A stretch of 64,000 nt of DNA. It comes from Phaeotremella fagi (taxonomy: Eukaryota > Basidiomycota > Tremellomycetes > Tremellales > Phaeotremellaceae). The position numbers were made by a program, and so were the translations under genes. The notes under the pieces were generated by a model. The model had not been told where the DNA came from. It searched no databases and saw nothing but the letters and a program-made list of their open reading frames with translations. Shown one piece after another: positions 10,561 to 21,936 of the stretch (position 1 is its first letter; each line of letters starts with the position of its first letter). The stretch is from the NCBI GenBank assembly GCA_001599715.1, contig BCHU01000001.1:1845634-1909633 (forward strand). The letters are read 5' to 3'.

Positions 10561-12443
10561 TCCAATTAATTTAAACATTTAAAAAGTTGTAATCACAGGT
10601 GCGGCTTTACTCGTTCGCAGTGGTAAGTAAGGATGTGGACGACTGACAAGAATATAGATGAATAGCTTCGAGGGATGCGGGAGATTGAGTACAATGATGT
10701 TACAGCTAATCAAGAGCAGAGATATTTAAGATGAATTATTACATAAGACTAGACACGAGAATGGTGGATGCTTGGGTTGTATATAGCAAGCGACGAATTG
10801 GAGAAGTGAACGGGTGAAAGATCCGGAGATGTGAAGCGATCGAATGATAGGTACAAAGATCCGAAAATCCTGGCTCTGTATACCTTATCTTACAAACATT
10901 AGATCAGTGATTGAACGATCAGTAATTCAATGGTCAATGTTTGTTTGGAGAACGATGTAGTCGGTTCCAATTCTTGCTTGATTCTCCAGTACTTATTGAA
11001 CCGGATCATGAGCTGATAATGAAAAACTCATTCTTGGAACAATCGCCTCCGCAATTCCGACTTCTTTTGGAGCCCGCACACTCAAAGATCTTTCACTCAG
11101 TTCAATCCCTTTCTCTTCCAAATGTTATTTCGATGACCTCAACGAGTAGTAGCTACCCGATTTAAGGCGAGAATAATTCTGCCACCTTCCGTATTCCTAT
11201 CCTCACTTTTGTTTATGTTCTACGTTCATCACATAGTCCTACATCTATCGATGATTCGATAACCATCCAAAGATTGTTTCGTAGTGACAGCCAAGCAGGC
11301 ATCTCGACAGCAGACAATTTATTGATGACTGATCACTCAATTAGAAAAAATACTGGCGACTTTATGTTCCAATGCAGATACTGACTGAAGCTTCTGCACT
11401 GTTTCATTGCATCAATGGGCAAGACAACATATTTAAATTACTCTTGAGATGGAATGTCGACTGCAGGGAGGCAATCAATGCTCTTAAAGGAATGGATTTA
11501 AAACACATCCAGTAACAGAAGACTGCACCCGCTGAAGAAAGCAGAATCATTCACTTCTAGCTTTAATATTGTCAGAGCGTGAGATTAAGCTGTTCTTGGG
11601 GACCGCCATGAATGTTAGCATATGTTAAAATTTTGTAACAGGTTCACAACTACAAGAAAATATCCTATAGACACCAGTGGGTATCACCTTGAGAGAGTGC
11701 GGAAGTGTGCAGAAGAGTAGTAATCTTCAAGTTATCCGTCTGGTTTGCATGCCACCCCGCAATGAAAAAGACAAGAGTATTAAATACATTGCTCACTTCA
11801 AAATCACAAATAAACAGCAAAGATGCTGTCATACAAGGTGATTTAGTAGTCGGAATGGACTGAGAAGAAAAAGGTCTGCTGATCTAAATACGGGATGATG
11901 TACAAGAGAGTGACGGCACTTTGGTTATTTTGCCTCACCTGGCCATGATAGCCACAATTCCTCAGGTTGTGCAGAGGCATTTGGCGACGTTAGGGTGAAA
12001 TGAAACGTGTATCCGTCTTTCCTCTTTTTCATGGGACTTATATAGCTGTTCTGGGTCGCTCGAACGACAGATGTTCCTTGTGATCTCTAACTTCTAAAGT
12101 ACTCCAAATGCCACATTTACCAGTTTTGGCCAAAAATAGGTAGGAGTCAACATATGCGACGTATTGAATAAGTTGATGGCAGAGATGTACCGGCAAGTTG
12201 AAGAGAACCACAATCGAAGTTGTTTGAAACCCTACCTTTAATCAATGAAAATCGCTAGTGCGCTAAAAGACAACTGGGACGTATTCAAAACCGAGATTTG
12301 ACACAAGCCTCGTCAATCTAGCGTAAGTATGAAGTAAAAATCACATGCAACATCTATAAATGAATCAAAAGAAATACTTGATATCAACTGACTAAAAGAA
12401 AAGCTACATAGTTCAACGATCACCTAAAATTACCGGAAAAATT
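10561..12443. other. Gene-free stretch with possible retroelement relic
   Basis: No continuous gene can be supported; frames are short and interrupted. One stretch at about 11381-11510 (plus) reads LTEASALF ... LLRWNVDCREAINALKGMD. This is reminiscent of the segment linking reverse transcriptase and RNase H in Ty3/gypsy polyproteins (LT..L ... F.W...C..AF..LK). The rest looks like non-coding AT-rich DNA, including 3' flanking sequence of the gene ending at 12444. Confidence 0.3.
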
Positions 12444-13438
12444 TCATGTTTGGACTGAAACCTGACTTGTGTTGACAGAACGGATACTGTCCTGAGGTTG
12501 ACCAACATGTACGTTTGCACTATTCTGATCTAACCACTTTCTTCCGCCCGGGGGAAAACGAGTCTCGAAATACCCAACGGGACCATCATCAGACGATGAG
12601 GACGATGAAAGGTCTGAGATAGTTGCTGAGGATTCGGAGACTATGGATTTCAGAGAAGACGATGATGTCGAATTGGAAGGAGGAAGACCAAAGTTTGAAG
12701 ATAAATGAGAACGACCACTGCCCGTATTTGTTGTCGGTGTGAGAACAGATAGTTCTGAATTGAAGGATCGACTCGAAACTGCCTCGGTTGAAGGTGACGA
12801 TTGTGCCTTCTGTGAAGAATCGGGGGAAGATTGATTCGAGTCGACGAATAACGAGAAGTTGGGGGAAGCGGTCTGTTGATCAAAATAATGTTCTTGACTC
12901 TTGAGAGGGATTGAATCGTGATTGGTCTCCGTATCGGTATTTTCGGGCAGAAGCACAGATGAAATGGATGAAGGAGATCGAGGAACGCGTAGTTGAGACA
13001 TGGAGAGGTGAAGGGTACGAGCGATTGCTGAAGTCAGCCTGATTTCTTCTCATTTCAAACTCACCATACGCGATGATGTCTAATGCGATGCAAAGAGCAA
13101 ATGGAGCCGCCAGTATCAAAGCTGATAGTCTACAGAGGAGAGGAATCTTCACGGAGTCAGCACCGACTGAAGATAGTGTAGAGTATCGACTCACATAGTA
13201 TAATATGCTAGTTGTGATATTTGAAGTGAACGAAGGCCAATAACCGGCCAAGATGGAAGAGATATCTCCCATGGCGAGCGGAGAGACTTGGTTTGTTGTT
13301 TGTTGAGCACTTGGAAGAGATGCTTGAAACGATAATTGATGCTGAATTTACTTGCCAAACAGATAGATAGGAGGGAGCCAGCTAAGGAGTATGAGACATG
13401 AGCGATCAAGGTAAGTTGGAGAATACTCACTGCTGCAT
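12444..13438 (-). CDS. Small single-pass membrane protein, unknown function
   Basis: The proposed protein starts at ATG 13438 (MQ), continues through two short exons to MGDISSILAGYWPSFTSNIT, and has one hydrophobic segment (LSALILAAPFALCIALDIIAY). A splice near 13020-13065 leads to AIARTLHLSMSQLRVPRS. A long Ser/Thr/Pro-rich hydrophilic tail follows, ending FETRFPPGGRKW ... SVQT. The tail is the best supported part. The region around 13140-13200 can be read either straight through or with a 65-nt intron in another frame, so the upstream exons are uncertain. No known domain is recognised. It shares a 300-bp divergent promoter with MTD1 and borders the gene desert. Confidence 0.45.
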
Positions 13439-13742
13439 TTCTTTGTAAGTATGAGGACTGTTACTAGTTAGTTGTTGGTTGTTAGTTGTAGTATTTATTC
13501 CTGACTGTGACTGTGTGAAATTCAACATGTATATATACACCATACGGTGAGATAACGTACCTATATGCATGCGGAACGGCAGTATTTAATCACGTGACTT
13601 TCTTCAAACCTTATTTAAAATATTTAGTGGTAGTACATGAAAATCAATGATACTGTACTCGCTTTGAGCATTAATCAATTCTCTCTTTCCTTTTTCTATT
13701 TAGATATCTCTCAGAGATCCTTCCTTACCTTCCATCATCATT
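13439..13742. promoter_or_regulatory. Divergent promoter upstream of MTD1
   Basis: A 304-bp spacer with CACGTG at 13591-13596 (in aatcacgtgact) and a CT-rich stretch just before the MTD1 start. In yeasts, Cbf1-type factors bind CACGTG at methionine and one-carbon genes; a link to MTD1 here is inference. Confidence 0.4.
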
Positions 13743-15273
13743 ATGTCCGCTGAAAAACCTCCTCAAGGTCTCTTGGTTACTGCCAGTAAAGTTCATACCC
13801 CTTTTAAAACTGAGCTTCTCAACACAATCGCCCTCGATAGGTTCAAGGATAAACCTCCTCACCTTGTTGGCATCCTTGCCACAAAGAAGGAAGACGCCAG
13901 AAGTTACGCCGAAGTGAGTTGTTATTACTGGGAAACTGACATTGTGTTTGACTAATTTCTCACTCCCAATCATCGTCTCAGTTCACCAAAAAAGCCTGCG
14001 AACAAATTGGCATCAATTTCGAGCTTCGATTGGTAGCTGATGCTCGGGAAGGCATGGATAGAGAAGGAGTTAGTATAGGAGTTGAAGAGGCGATCTTGGA
14101 GGTACGTATATTCCTACTTCATGAGTGGCAATATTTTCCATAACAATCTCAAGGCAAATGACGATTCTGATGTCGACGGTATCATGGTTTATTATCCAAT
14201 TTATGGCGACCGTCAGGTAAGTTCGTGCCGTATGCAAAAAGGGGAAATTATTCATCGCCGAGTGACTCCTTTGTGTTGCAGGACCAATATCTTCAATCTG
14301 TCGTCTCAGCTGTCAAGGACGTTGAAGGATTGAATCACCAGTTCTTGTTCAACCTGTATCATAAGTAGGTCACCTATTTTTAGGTGAAATTCGTCTTCTT
14401 ACGATGTACCTGTAGTGTACGATTTATATCACCCATAACTCTTAAACCTATACCGTCATCTCAGCTCCCAAAAGTTCCTGCTCCAAAAGCTGGAGAGGAG
14501 GAAGCTGCTCCTGACGGAACCATCAAGAGCATTCTTCCATGCACACCTTTGGCCATCGTCAAAGTATTGGAACATTTAGGTGTTTACAACAAAATGCTTT
14601 CATACGGTGACAAAGCAAGAGGGTGAGTTTTTTTCACTTTGTGAGCAGATTTTAGTGTTTTCTGACTTCGTCCAGGAAAGTTATCACAGTCATCAATAGG
14701 TAGGTTGGCAAATGTCGTTCATGATATCACATGTTTATTTCACGAAGATCTGAGGTCGTTGGTCGTCCCCTTGCCGCACTACTTGCCAATGATGGAGCTC
14801 GAGTTCTAAGCGTTGATATCGACTGTGAGTAGAGCATACCATGTTGAATTACTTTTCCTCTAACTTGCCCCAGCTATCGTCGAATTTTCAAAGAGACCTT
14901 CAAGCACAACTTCTTCTATATTTAACCCTCATCATGTTGTTACGCCCATCGATCTCTCACTAGAGCAATGTCTGCAACTTTCGGATGTGGTCATATCTGC
15001 AGTTCCAAGCCAGAGTTACAAAGTTCCAACAAAGAGTTTGAAGGACGGTTGTATTTGCGTCAATGTCGCTGGTGAAAAGAATTTTGAGGGCGACGTTCGT
15101 GAGAGGGTGAGGATAATATGATCATTCTAAAGAAGGTTTTTCACTTACCCTTTCCCTAGGCGTCAATCTATGTCCCAAGTGTAGGTATGATGACCATCGC
15201 TATGCTGCAAAGAAATCTATTACGTCTGTGCACTTATCAAGACATGATCAAAGAGAAGTTGGGCTATCTGTAA
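13743..15273 (+). CDS. MTD1: Methylenetetrahydrofolate dehydrogenase (NAD+)
   Basis: Oxidises 5,10-methylene-THF to methenyl-THF with NAD+ in cytosolic one-carbon metabolism. The start (MSAEKPPQGLLVTASKV) follows a pyrimidine-rich leader. Spliced exons give the folate-binding half (HLVGILATKKEDARSYAEFT, then DSDVDGIMVYYPIYGDRQD) and NHQFLFNLYHN-VRFISP. The nucleotide-binding half follows, with PCTPLAIVKVLEHLGVYN, then GKVITVINRSEVVGRPLAAL, and VISAVPSQSYKVPT. The end is KEKLGYL with TAA at 15271-15273. The monofunctional layout and the INRSEVVGRPLA segment match yeast Mtd1. At least six short introns are needed. It converges on the MDM35 gene about 100 bp away. Confidence 0.93.
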
Positions 15274-15376
15274 ATACTGTTTGTCGCATAGAATCGATGT
15301 AAATTACTTCTGAAAACTCGCCTCTTGAGAGTTTCTCCTGTTCCGTCCGTTGACATTGCATGCATGCAAGAATTAA

Positions 15377-16170
15377 TTAATCCGTAGTGTTAGGCTTTTT
15401 CTCTGGATCCCAAGGTGTTCCTCCCAATCTGTCCTGATTTTTCAATGGATGTTCCTCTCTGGCTTGTTCCAACAGCGTTGATAGATTTTGATTGTCTGCG
15501 ATAGCCCTCTAGAATTGGAATCAATTTAAGCTGGTCGACAAAGGAAAATAGCAGAGCATCCACTCACCTTCAAACACCCTTGATATTCTTTCCATGACTT
15601 TCCGCAAGCTCGCTCATACTCTTCAGCTTTGATCTGGGACCTCGTCTTTCCCGCCGTATCAATTGGTGGCTGTGTGTCGTCATGATGATCTTCGATATTA
15701 CTTGTATCATCTGATTCCCAAAAGAAAGGTGACGAAGATTGTCCTGGAACGTTAACTCGTGGTCGTCTTCTGAACGCTGCTGACCAGTTGGTGATGATGG
15801 GTGGTTTCGATACCGGAACGTTTGGCGATGGTTTAATTGGGGTTTCAAGAGGTTCTGGGGTGGGAGATGAAGAATTTGGTAGTTGCAAAGTGGGTGGATT
15901 GATCGTTGTGGAAGCGTCTAATGCTGGCTGTAGATAACCTTCGAACCAGAGGTTGAAGCAAGAGTCGTAGCGATGCTTCAGAGGTGTACATTCTGGAGAG
16001 AGAGATCTAAAGAAAAGAGAGACATCAGCATGGTGCAGTAATCGTATCTGTTGAGCGATGTAAGACTTACTCCATGATGGTTCGAGCGTATCACTATCTA
16101 AGAATTGGAAGTAGTTAGTTAGGTTCAGTTAGTTGCAAAGAAAGCAACATTGACCTATCGTGCCTGACAT
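15377..16170 (-). CDS. MDM35: Mdm35/TRIAP1-family twin-CX9C protein with long insertion
   Basis: Mdm35 is the intermembrane-space partner of Ups-type phospholipid transfer proteins. The proposed start at 16170 (MSGTIDSDTLEPSW) joins across two introns to LSPECTPLKHRYDSCFNLWF, the conserved first half with the C-x9-C pair. The second half, YERACGKSWKEYQGCLK, carries the other C-x9-C pair (C-GKSWKEYQG-C). It ends GGTPWDPEKKPNTTD with TAA at 15377-15379. Between the halves lies a Pro/Ser-rich insertion of roughly 110 residues with an acidic patch; family members elsewhere have only a short linker. An intron sits right after CLK. It lies 112 bp downstream of the PPR gene on the same strand. Confidence 0.85.
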
Positions 16171-16281
16171 TTTATTCATTTTTCGATTCTCTGAATCAGA
16201 TTCAGCTCATGATTCTGAATCTGTCTTCTGGTATGCATATCATCTTATACAATCTATACTATGCGAGGTATACAAATAATA

Positions 16282-18294
16282 TCAAACCGAGTCTTTGACA
16301 TTTCTCTTGGAAGATGAAGTAGCAGAGGAATATCCCTCAACCCATTTTCTTCGTTTTTCAGCTACCATTTGATCTCCAGTTCTTCTCATTCCTTGCTTGC
16401 TTCTAGATTCAACCGATCGGTTTTCATTTCTGATACGACTTGACCCTTGACTACCTCTCGACATAAACTTCCTGTCAGAAACCTTTCCGCCATTGCGCAC
16501 AAAATCTGCCAGTTGCGCTGACATCTTGTAACCCAGATTTTCCATTTCTTCGACAACCATTCGCCATCTTTGATCCTGAAGACTTGAGCATTTGCGCACA
16601 AGGGCCTCGTAGATACTGCAAGGTGGTGTCATACCCTCGGCTTTCATTTTTTCCAAATAATAGAACGCGTCTTCATATGTAGGTTGTGTCAGACAGAGAA
16701 TGATGATTCGCTCATAGGTGGTCGCATCAGGTTCAACCGACAAGGTAGCCATTTCAGAGAGAAGAGTGTCTCCAAGTGCACGATGACTAGCTGTAATACA
16801 ACCAGAGAGAACCAAGTTGAAAGTGTCGACATTAGGAGTGAGACCAAGACTTTCTGCAGCTGTTTGTGTAGCTCGTGTACGTTGTAGATCTTGAAGCCGA
16901 ACACTTGCCTCGATTAGGGCGTTCAGAGCGGTAATATCGATAGGTGTCCCAGCCTTGTGCATATCTTCGAGAGCATAGAAAGCTTGATCGAGCACATCAA
17001 CACTTGTAGAGAGAACGGAAACGATTGGTTGAGCCGTCCTCATCGTGGGAATTATACCAGCGGACCTAAAGTTGGAAAGTTGCTTGATTGCTTCAGGCAT
17101 ATCTCCAGACCGGCAGAAGGCTTCCAAAAGTGGAGCGAGATGTTCTTCCCTTGGTCTGATCGATAAATTGACAAGAATTTCTAGGGCATTTGAAGCAACA
17201 TCAGGTCGTCCCCAGCGTCCTGCAACGCCTAAAACAGACAAAAGTAGTCCTTCATCCGGGACATAGGATTTATTGGGAACCACTCTTTGCCATGCAATTT
17301 CTACACCCTCCAGCTGTGAAAGGTCAGCCTGAGATAGCACAAGAAAGCTTATCAAACACTCACATACTGTGCCTCCGCACTTGCTTGTAATATCTGAATC
17401 CAAGCACCCGCTTCAACCCTGTTTCCAACTTCTTGCTCAGCTCGCTCTACAACTCCTAATGCCAGTCTGGGCAAACCCCATTCACAAAGCATGCGAACAG
17501 CATGTTTGATAAGGTCATCAGACAGCCTCAATTTCTTGGCCACCATTTCATCCATTATGAGTAGGAGTTGCTCTGGTTCTTCATTTCTAATGGCGGCCCG
17601 GGATAATGCGAGATACGCTGAAAGAGTGGGTGTTGCATGGTTTGATATTTCCAAGATGAGGGGATGGAGAAGATGAGGGTATAAGTTGGTGAACTGCCGA
17701 TTAATGAAAAGCTCTTTGGGAAGGCACGAACCTTTAGGAGAAGATCAAGTCCATCAGTTCCGAGGTCAATCCCTCCCCTTTCAGCATCCTGCCAAGCAGC
17801 TAAAGCAATTCTCCAACCTAAACCGTCGCCTTCACGAGACTGCCCATTATTCACGACTATTTCTCCACGGCGAGTGACGTACTCTGAGATCGATCTCAGA
17901 ATTTCTACATACGCCGCTGCTGTAGGTGTTCTGGATTGACTTTTCAACTCAGTCAATGTGCGTAGGAGACTAGCAAGTCTTTGATGTGGCTGAGGTTCAC
18001 GCCCTAAAAATGTTTATCAGCACAGGTTCTGGGCATCAACCTACGGCTAATTCTACTTCGAGAGGATGGAGGACGTATTGGCGATCTCGAGGCTCGAGAA
18101 GGTCCAGTGATGGGAGGGACGAAAGTTGCAGATCGCCCTTAAAGCGATACATCAGCTTGAATTGAGGCTCTGTCAAGAAAATGGGAAACGAACATACCAA
18201 CAGTAGTGGTGAAAGACCTAGATGCGAGAGCACCGATACTGTTTATCCTTCCCAAGGAGCACGACTTGCAGAAGTTTGAGGTTACTGGAGACAT
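16282..18294 (-). CDS. Pentatricopeptide repeat protein, probably mitochondrial
   Basis: The start at 18294 gives MSPVTSNFCKSCSLGRINS, then ALASRSFTTTVG, a basic Ser-rich leader typical of mitochondrial import. Spliced exons encode helical repeats of about 35 residues. Clear PPR units include TPNVDTFNLVLSGCITASH, VEPDATTYERIIILCLTQP and YEDAFYYLEKMKAEGM. The tail from about 16282-16480 is basic (SRGSQGSSRIRNENRS ... KRRKW), possibly RNA-contacting. PPR proteins bind organellar RNA and support its processing or translation; the target cannot be deduced. A codon further upstream in the same frame (18331-18333) is TTG, so it was not used as the start. It is divergent with the RBM42-like gene, with about 196 bp between starts. 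Confidence 0.8.
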
Positions 18295-18489
18295 GAATCT
18301 CTGAATAGTTTGATTTGGGTGTAATTTCAACAAAGGACAGGACGATCAGAACATTTTTTTGGTGAAGGGAGAGTGTAACATTATCTTATAGGGGGGATCA
18401 TTTAAGTATGGAAGAATCATTTACTTACAAGTAAGTACCCATTGCCACTTGATTGTTTTGTTTTCCTTCTCTGTATATTCTGCAACAAA

Positions 18490-19527
18490 ATGTCAAGTTC
18501 AAATCAACAAGATTATTCAGAAGAAGAGAGAGCAGCAGCGGTAAGCTCACCCTTCCTGCTCTTATTTATTATGTTGTATTACGCTAACGTTCTCCTTGCC
18601 AACAGTGGGCAGCAGTAGGTCTTTCATCCTCTCCTCGTTTTTCTTGTTCTCTACTGATACGGTGCAGTATTACGCTCAACAAGGCTATGATAGCAATCAA
18701 GTCGCCAGCTTGACCGCTGGATACATTCAAGATGCGGCGTATGGAAGTACTTCGAATGCTGCTTCTGGATCTTCAACTCCAGCAATGTATGATCCATCAA
18801 CTCTCCAGTCTTCCATGTATCAACCTGGCGGGCCACAAGATCCATCATCCAAACCTCGTAAAATTGTTCCTCAAGGGAAAAGAGATACTGTCATCAGAAA
18901 AGGTAATGGGAAGACATGGGAAGATCCCACGCTGATAGATTGGGATCCAAGTGAGTTCTCTAACCTTCTCCTTCTGGAAGAGACACTGAATGCAGCGAAG
19001 AATGGTTCCGTTTATTCGTTGGTGACGTCAGTAACGATGTGAACGAGAGAACATTAGATGAGGCCTTCAAGAAGTATCCATCTTACTGTAAATGTAAAGT
19101 AGTCAGAGATAGACTCAGTGAAAAGGTAAATCGTGTTTTCTACTGTTTCATTCTGAGAGAGGCTGATTGATTCAGGCAAAATATGGATTCATCGCATTCA
19201 AAGATCCTGAAGATTTTCTAAGGGCATGGAAAGAGATGGACGGTGAGTCATCAATGGTCAATCGAATGTCAATTGCTTATGTGTCGCGACACAGGTAAAT
19301 ATGTTGGGAATAGACCGATAACGTTGTCTAAAGTGAAGGATGATAAGTTTGGATCCATTGATACAGTATCAGTTAGTGGAAGAAAAGTGAGTATCTGTAT
19401 ATATGTGGACTGGACTGGATTGGGATTATTACTAACAAGGTCTATCTTCTCTTCTTAGGCAAGAGTACTTGATAAATTAAGAAAGAATAAAGGTAAACCG
19501 TTGGATGGAAGACCAGTGCCATTTTAG
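18490..19527 (+). CDS. RBM42-like RRM RNA-binding protein
   Basis: The start is MSSSNQQDYSEEERAAA. A probable 9-nt microexon (18606-18614, WAA) follows, then YYAQQGYDSNQVASLTAGYI and a low-complexity linker. Next come RDTVIRKGNGKTWEDPTLIDW and one C-terminal RRM. RNP2 is RLFVGDVSNDV and RNP1 is KYGFIAFKDPEDF. The RRM is followed by KYVGNRPITLSK and a basic tail with GKPLDGRPVPF before TAG at 19525-19527. The single C-terminal RRM preceded by a conserved W-x-D-P-T segment matches the RBM42 family, which is associated with spliceosomes in other eukaryotes. One acceptor (AAG before 18990) is chosen because it restores the frame to WFRLFVGD. Confidence 0.85.
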
Positions 19528-19869
19528 TAGGGTAGTGTAGACAATGAAATGACGTGTCATTTTGATGCAGTGGTGATGCTGCGCCTTTTTATACCTTAGC
19601 CTTCCACCCCACCACACCACAGCAGACCACGCTATTACACCACTCAAACATTCAGTATCTCTGCAATTACACATCCAATTTATTCATTCAATTTCTTTCT
19701 TCTTTCTTCATTTATTCATCTATTCTTCCTTTCTTTCTTCATTATAATCTTACGCTTATCTATCCTACACGCATAACAAACTCTTCTTTTGCTTATAAAC
19801 ATCCACAATACATTCTTCTCTCCTCCCTTTTTACATTCGCCCATCACGTTCGTCTCAAACTTTCACCTC
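19528..19869. other. Intergenic spacer, CT-rich leader of ORM
   Basis: The 342 bp between the RBM42-like gene and ORM is strongly pyrimidine-rich from about 19680 onward (ttcttt and cattcat runs), as in many fungal 5' leaders. A plus-strand frame runs in from 19789 in the same phase as ORM, but it does not start with ATG and is considered leader. Confidence 0.5.
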
Positions 19870-20985
19870 ATGTCCCCGCCACCGGCAGTAACACTTACAA
19901 CCCCTCAATCTCCAACTAGAGCGAGATCAGTCTCTCAACCTATAAGAGAAGGCGTTGCTCTAGAGTTTTTCACTTATCCTCCTACCTCTGATTCTGCAAT
20001 GATCGCTAAATCTGCCAGGTCAACATTCTCAAGGTCTCAGTCAACAAATAATGTTCTCCGTCCTCCTTCTACTTCAACCGCTATCAATCTTTCTTCTCCT
20101 GCCAGAACCGTTAAAGGTCGTGCAAGAAGTTCAAGTTTGGTTACCGTTACAGAAGTTGGTGGAGATGAACCTGAGGTTGTGGTCGATAGGTTGGGTGTAG
20201 GAACAAATGAGAACGCTGCTTGGGTTAACGCTCCAGGTATGTCACAATAGCACAAATGTATTGCATCCACTGATCAGACCTCCTAACAGGTGCTTGGCTT
20301 ATCCATCCTGTTATGATTCTGTTAACAAAGGTCCTGGTTGACGCTATCCCTGGAATGACCCAGGATGTTAGTTGGACCATCGTCAACCTTGGTTACATGG
20401 CCGTAGGTTATTTTCGTTCTTGTCAATCTCAAGTGTTGACTTGTGACTTCTCAGGTTTCTTTCCTTATGTTCCATCACGTTACTGGAGTGCCGTTTGAAT
20501 CAACGTGAGTAGTATCCTCTCTTTGTTTGCGAACGCGTGTTGATTTGCAAAATCAGCTTGACAACAGGCGGTGCTTACGACGAGTTGACTTTATGGGAAC
20601 AAATCGATTCTGGAGCACAGTACACGCCAGCTAAGAAATGGTTGACGAGTGTACCCATAGGATTGTGAGTTCACACTTATGCGAACAGCACAAAACCTGA
20701 CTCTCTTGCTCAGATTCCTCATTTCCACCCACTACACCCGATACGATTATACATTATTCGCCTTAAACTTTGCTGCTCTCGTTTTTGTCCTTTTCCCCAA
20801 ACTCCCAATTGTAGGTCAAGTTCTTAAATGAGATTCTTCTAGGCTTATCTGATTTTTAATAGCTTCACCGACTTCGATTTCAATTCCTTCAACAAGAACC
20901 CAACACTGATGTTCCTCCAACTCCTGCTGCTACCCGTCCTCCCTCCCCACTCATCAACTCCGACAAATCGATCGTTACTTTGTAA
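19870..20985 (+). CDS. ORM1: ORM/ORMDL sphingolipid homeostasis protein
   Basis: ORM proteins inhibit serine palmitoyltransferase in the ER. The N-terminal extension of about 120 residues is Ser/Thr-rich and contains RARSSSLVTVTEV, like the phosphorylated RRRSSS stretch of yeast Orm1/2. The conserved core begins NAAWVNAP and continues GAWLIHPVMILLTKVLVDAI, the TM segments, FLMFHHVTGVPFEST, LTTGGAYDELTLWEQIDSGA, KKWLTSVPIGLFLISTHYT and FALNFAALVFVLFPKLP. A Pro-rich tail ends DKSIVTL with TAA at 20983-20985. Four short introns are used. The start at 19870 is the first in-frame ATG. Whether it is ORM1 or ORM2 has no meaning if it is the only copy; the symbol is given for the family. Confidence 0.93.
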
Positions 20986-21154
20986 AAAATTGTAGTCAAC
21001 TGAGATGCCAGTAGATGCGCTTTACTAATGACAGGGTCAAGAAGACGTTGTCATCGCTGGCAATGTTTTGAAGGACAATAGTGCATATTGACCGACACAA
21101 CCTCATCCAACACCATCTTCGATATACTTCTGACGAATTTCTTTATTCCACCCT

Positions 21155-21484
21155 TTACTCAGCTGAAGCAGCATCGACTTTGGCGTCCAACTCCTCTTCA
21201 GCTTTATAGACATTAGATTCAGCATTTGATGATCGTGTGTAACCTTCGGAATCGTCGAGGATTTCACCTCCACCGATGGAATCTTTAAGTCCCTCTACCT
21301 CGTCTGTTTGATTTTGTTTAATATAACGTATTCCAAGCAGATATATATCTTACTTACCTCGAGAGATTTTGCCTGTCTTTTCACTTTCTGTCGCTAGACG
21401 ATCCTCCTTCTCGACGTCCAAATTGGTGTAGTTGGAGTCATCGACAGCGTTTTGAGTAGGTGCAAAGTTACCTTCGTCAGACAT
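21155..21484 (-). CDS. Small acidic protein, unknown function
   Basis: Two exons join at a good intron (gtaagt ... aaacag) to give about 90 residues: MSDEGNFAPTQNAVDDSNYT, then an acidic middle with IGGGEILDDSEGYTRSSN, ending EEELDAKVDAASAE. It is hydrophilic, has no Cys and no membrane segment, and resembles stress-induced intrinsically disordered proteins only in a general way. It is placed tail-to-tail with ORM (about 170 bp). It is too short in each exon to stand out as a long frame, but the intron and the matched frames support it. Confidence 0.6.
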
Positions 21485-21936
21485 TTTGAGCGGTTTGTTG
21501 TTATTTAAAAAGTGATAAAGAGCGAGAGTGTGTTGGGATTATTCAGTAAGAGAGTGACGCCAAAAGATGCAAAGGAGATGGTCAATTTATATATGGCTAA
21601 AGATGATCGATTTCGGAAAGAAATAGTGACGTCGATATCATGACGCATTCGACATATTGTTATAACAAATCGTCTAGTTTCAAGTAAGGATCTTCAGACA
21701 TGACAACTGACGTGATGCATGATCCTAAGATAACTAAAGCTTGATTCCAAGAGAAATCAGATCATCGATCGATCGGTACAAGGGATTTTAGTGGCAGCCA
21801 GATCGTTGCAGAGTATACTTGTACTTTGTACTCATACTTGTAGCAAGATCGGATCGTTCAACACATTGATAGTTAATGTTTTTATCGATGGTCGTACAAA
21901 GAGATACATATGCAGATGTTCACCGAAAAGATGCTA
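21485..21936. other. Intergenic region
   Basis: The promoter side of the small acidic gene (minus) and the 3' flank of RIO1. The string atcgatcgatcgg is at 21762-21774. No gene is seen. Confidence 0.5.

Noticed and set aside
18295..18333. 13-codon extension of the PPR gene
   Set aside because: The codon at 18331-18333 is TTG, not ATG; the first ATG at 18294 already starts a good mitochondrial leader.
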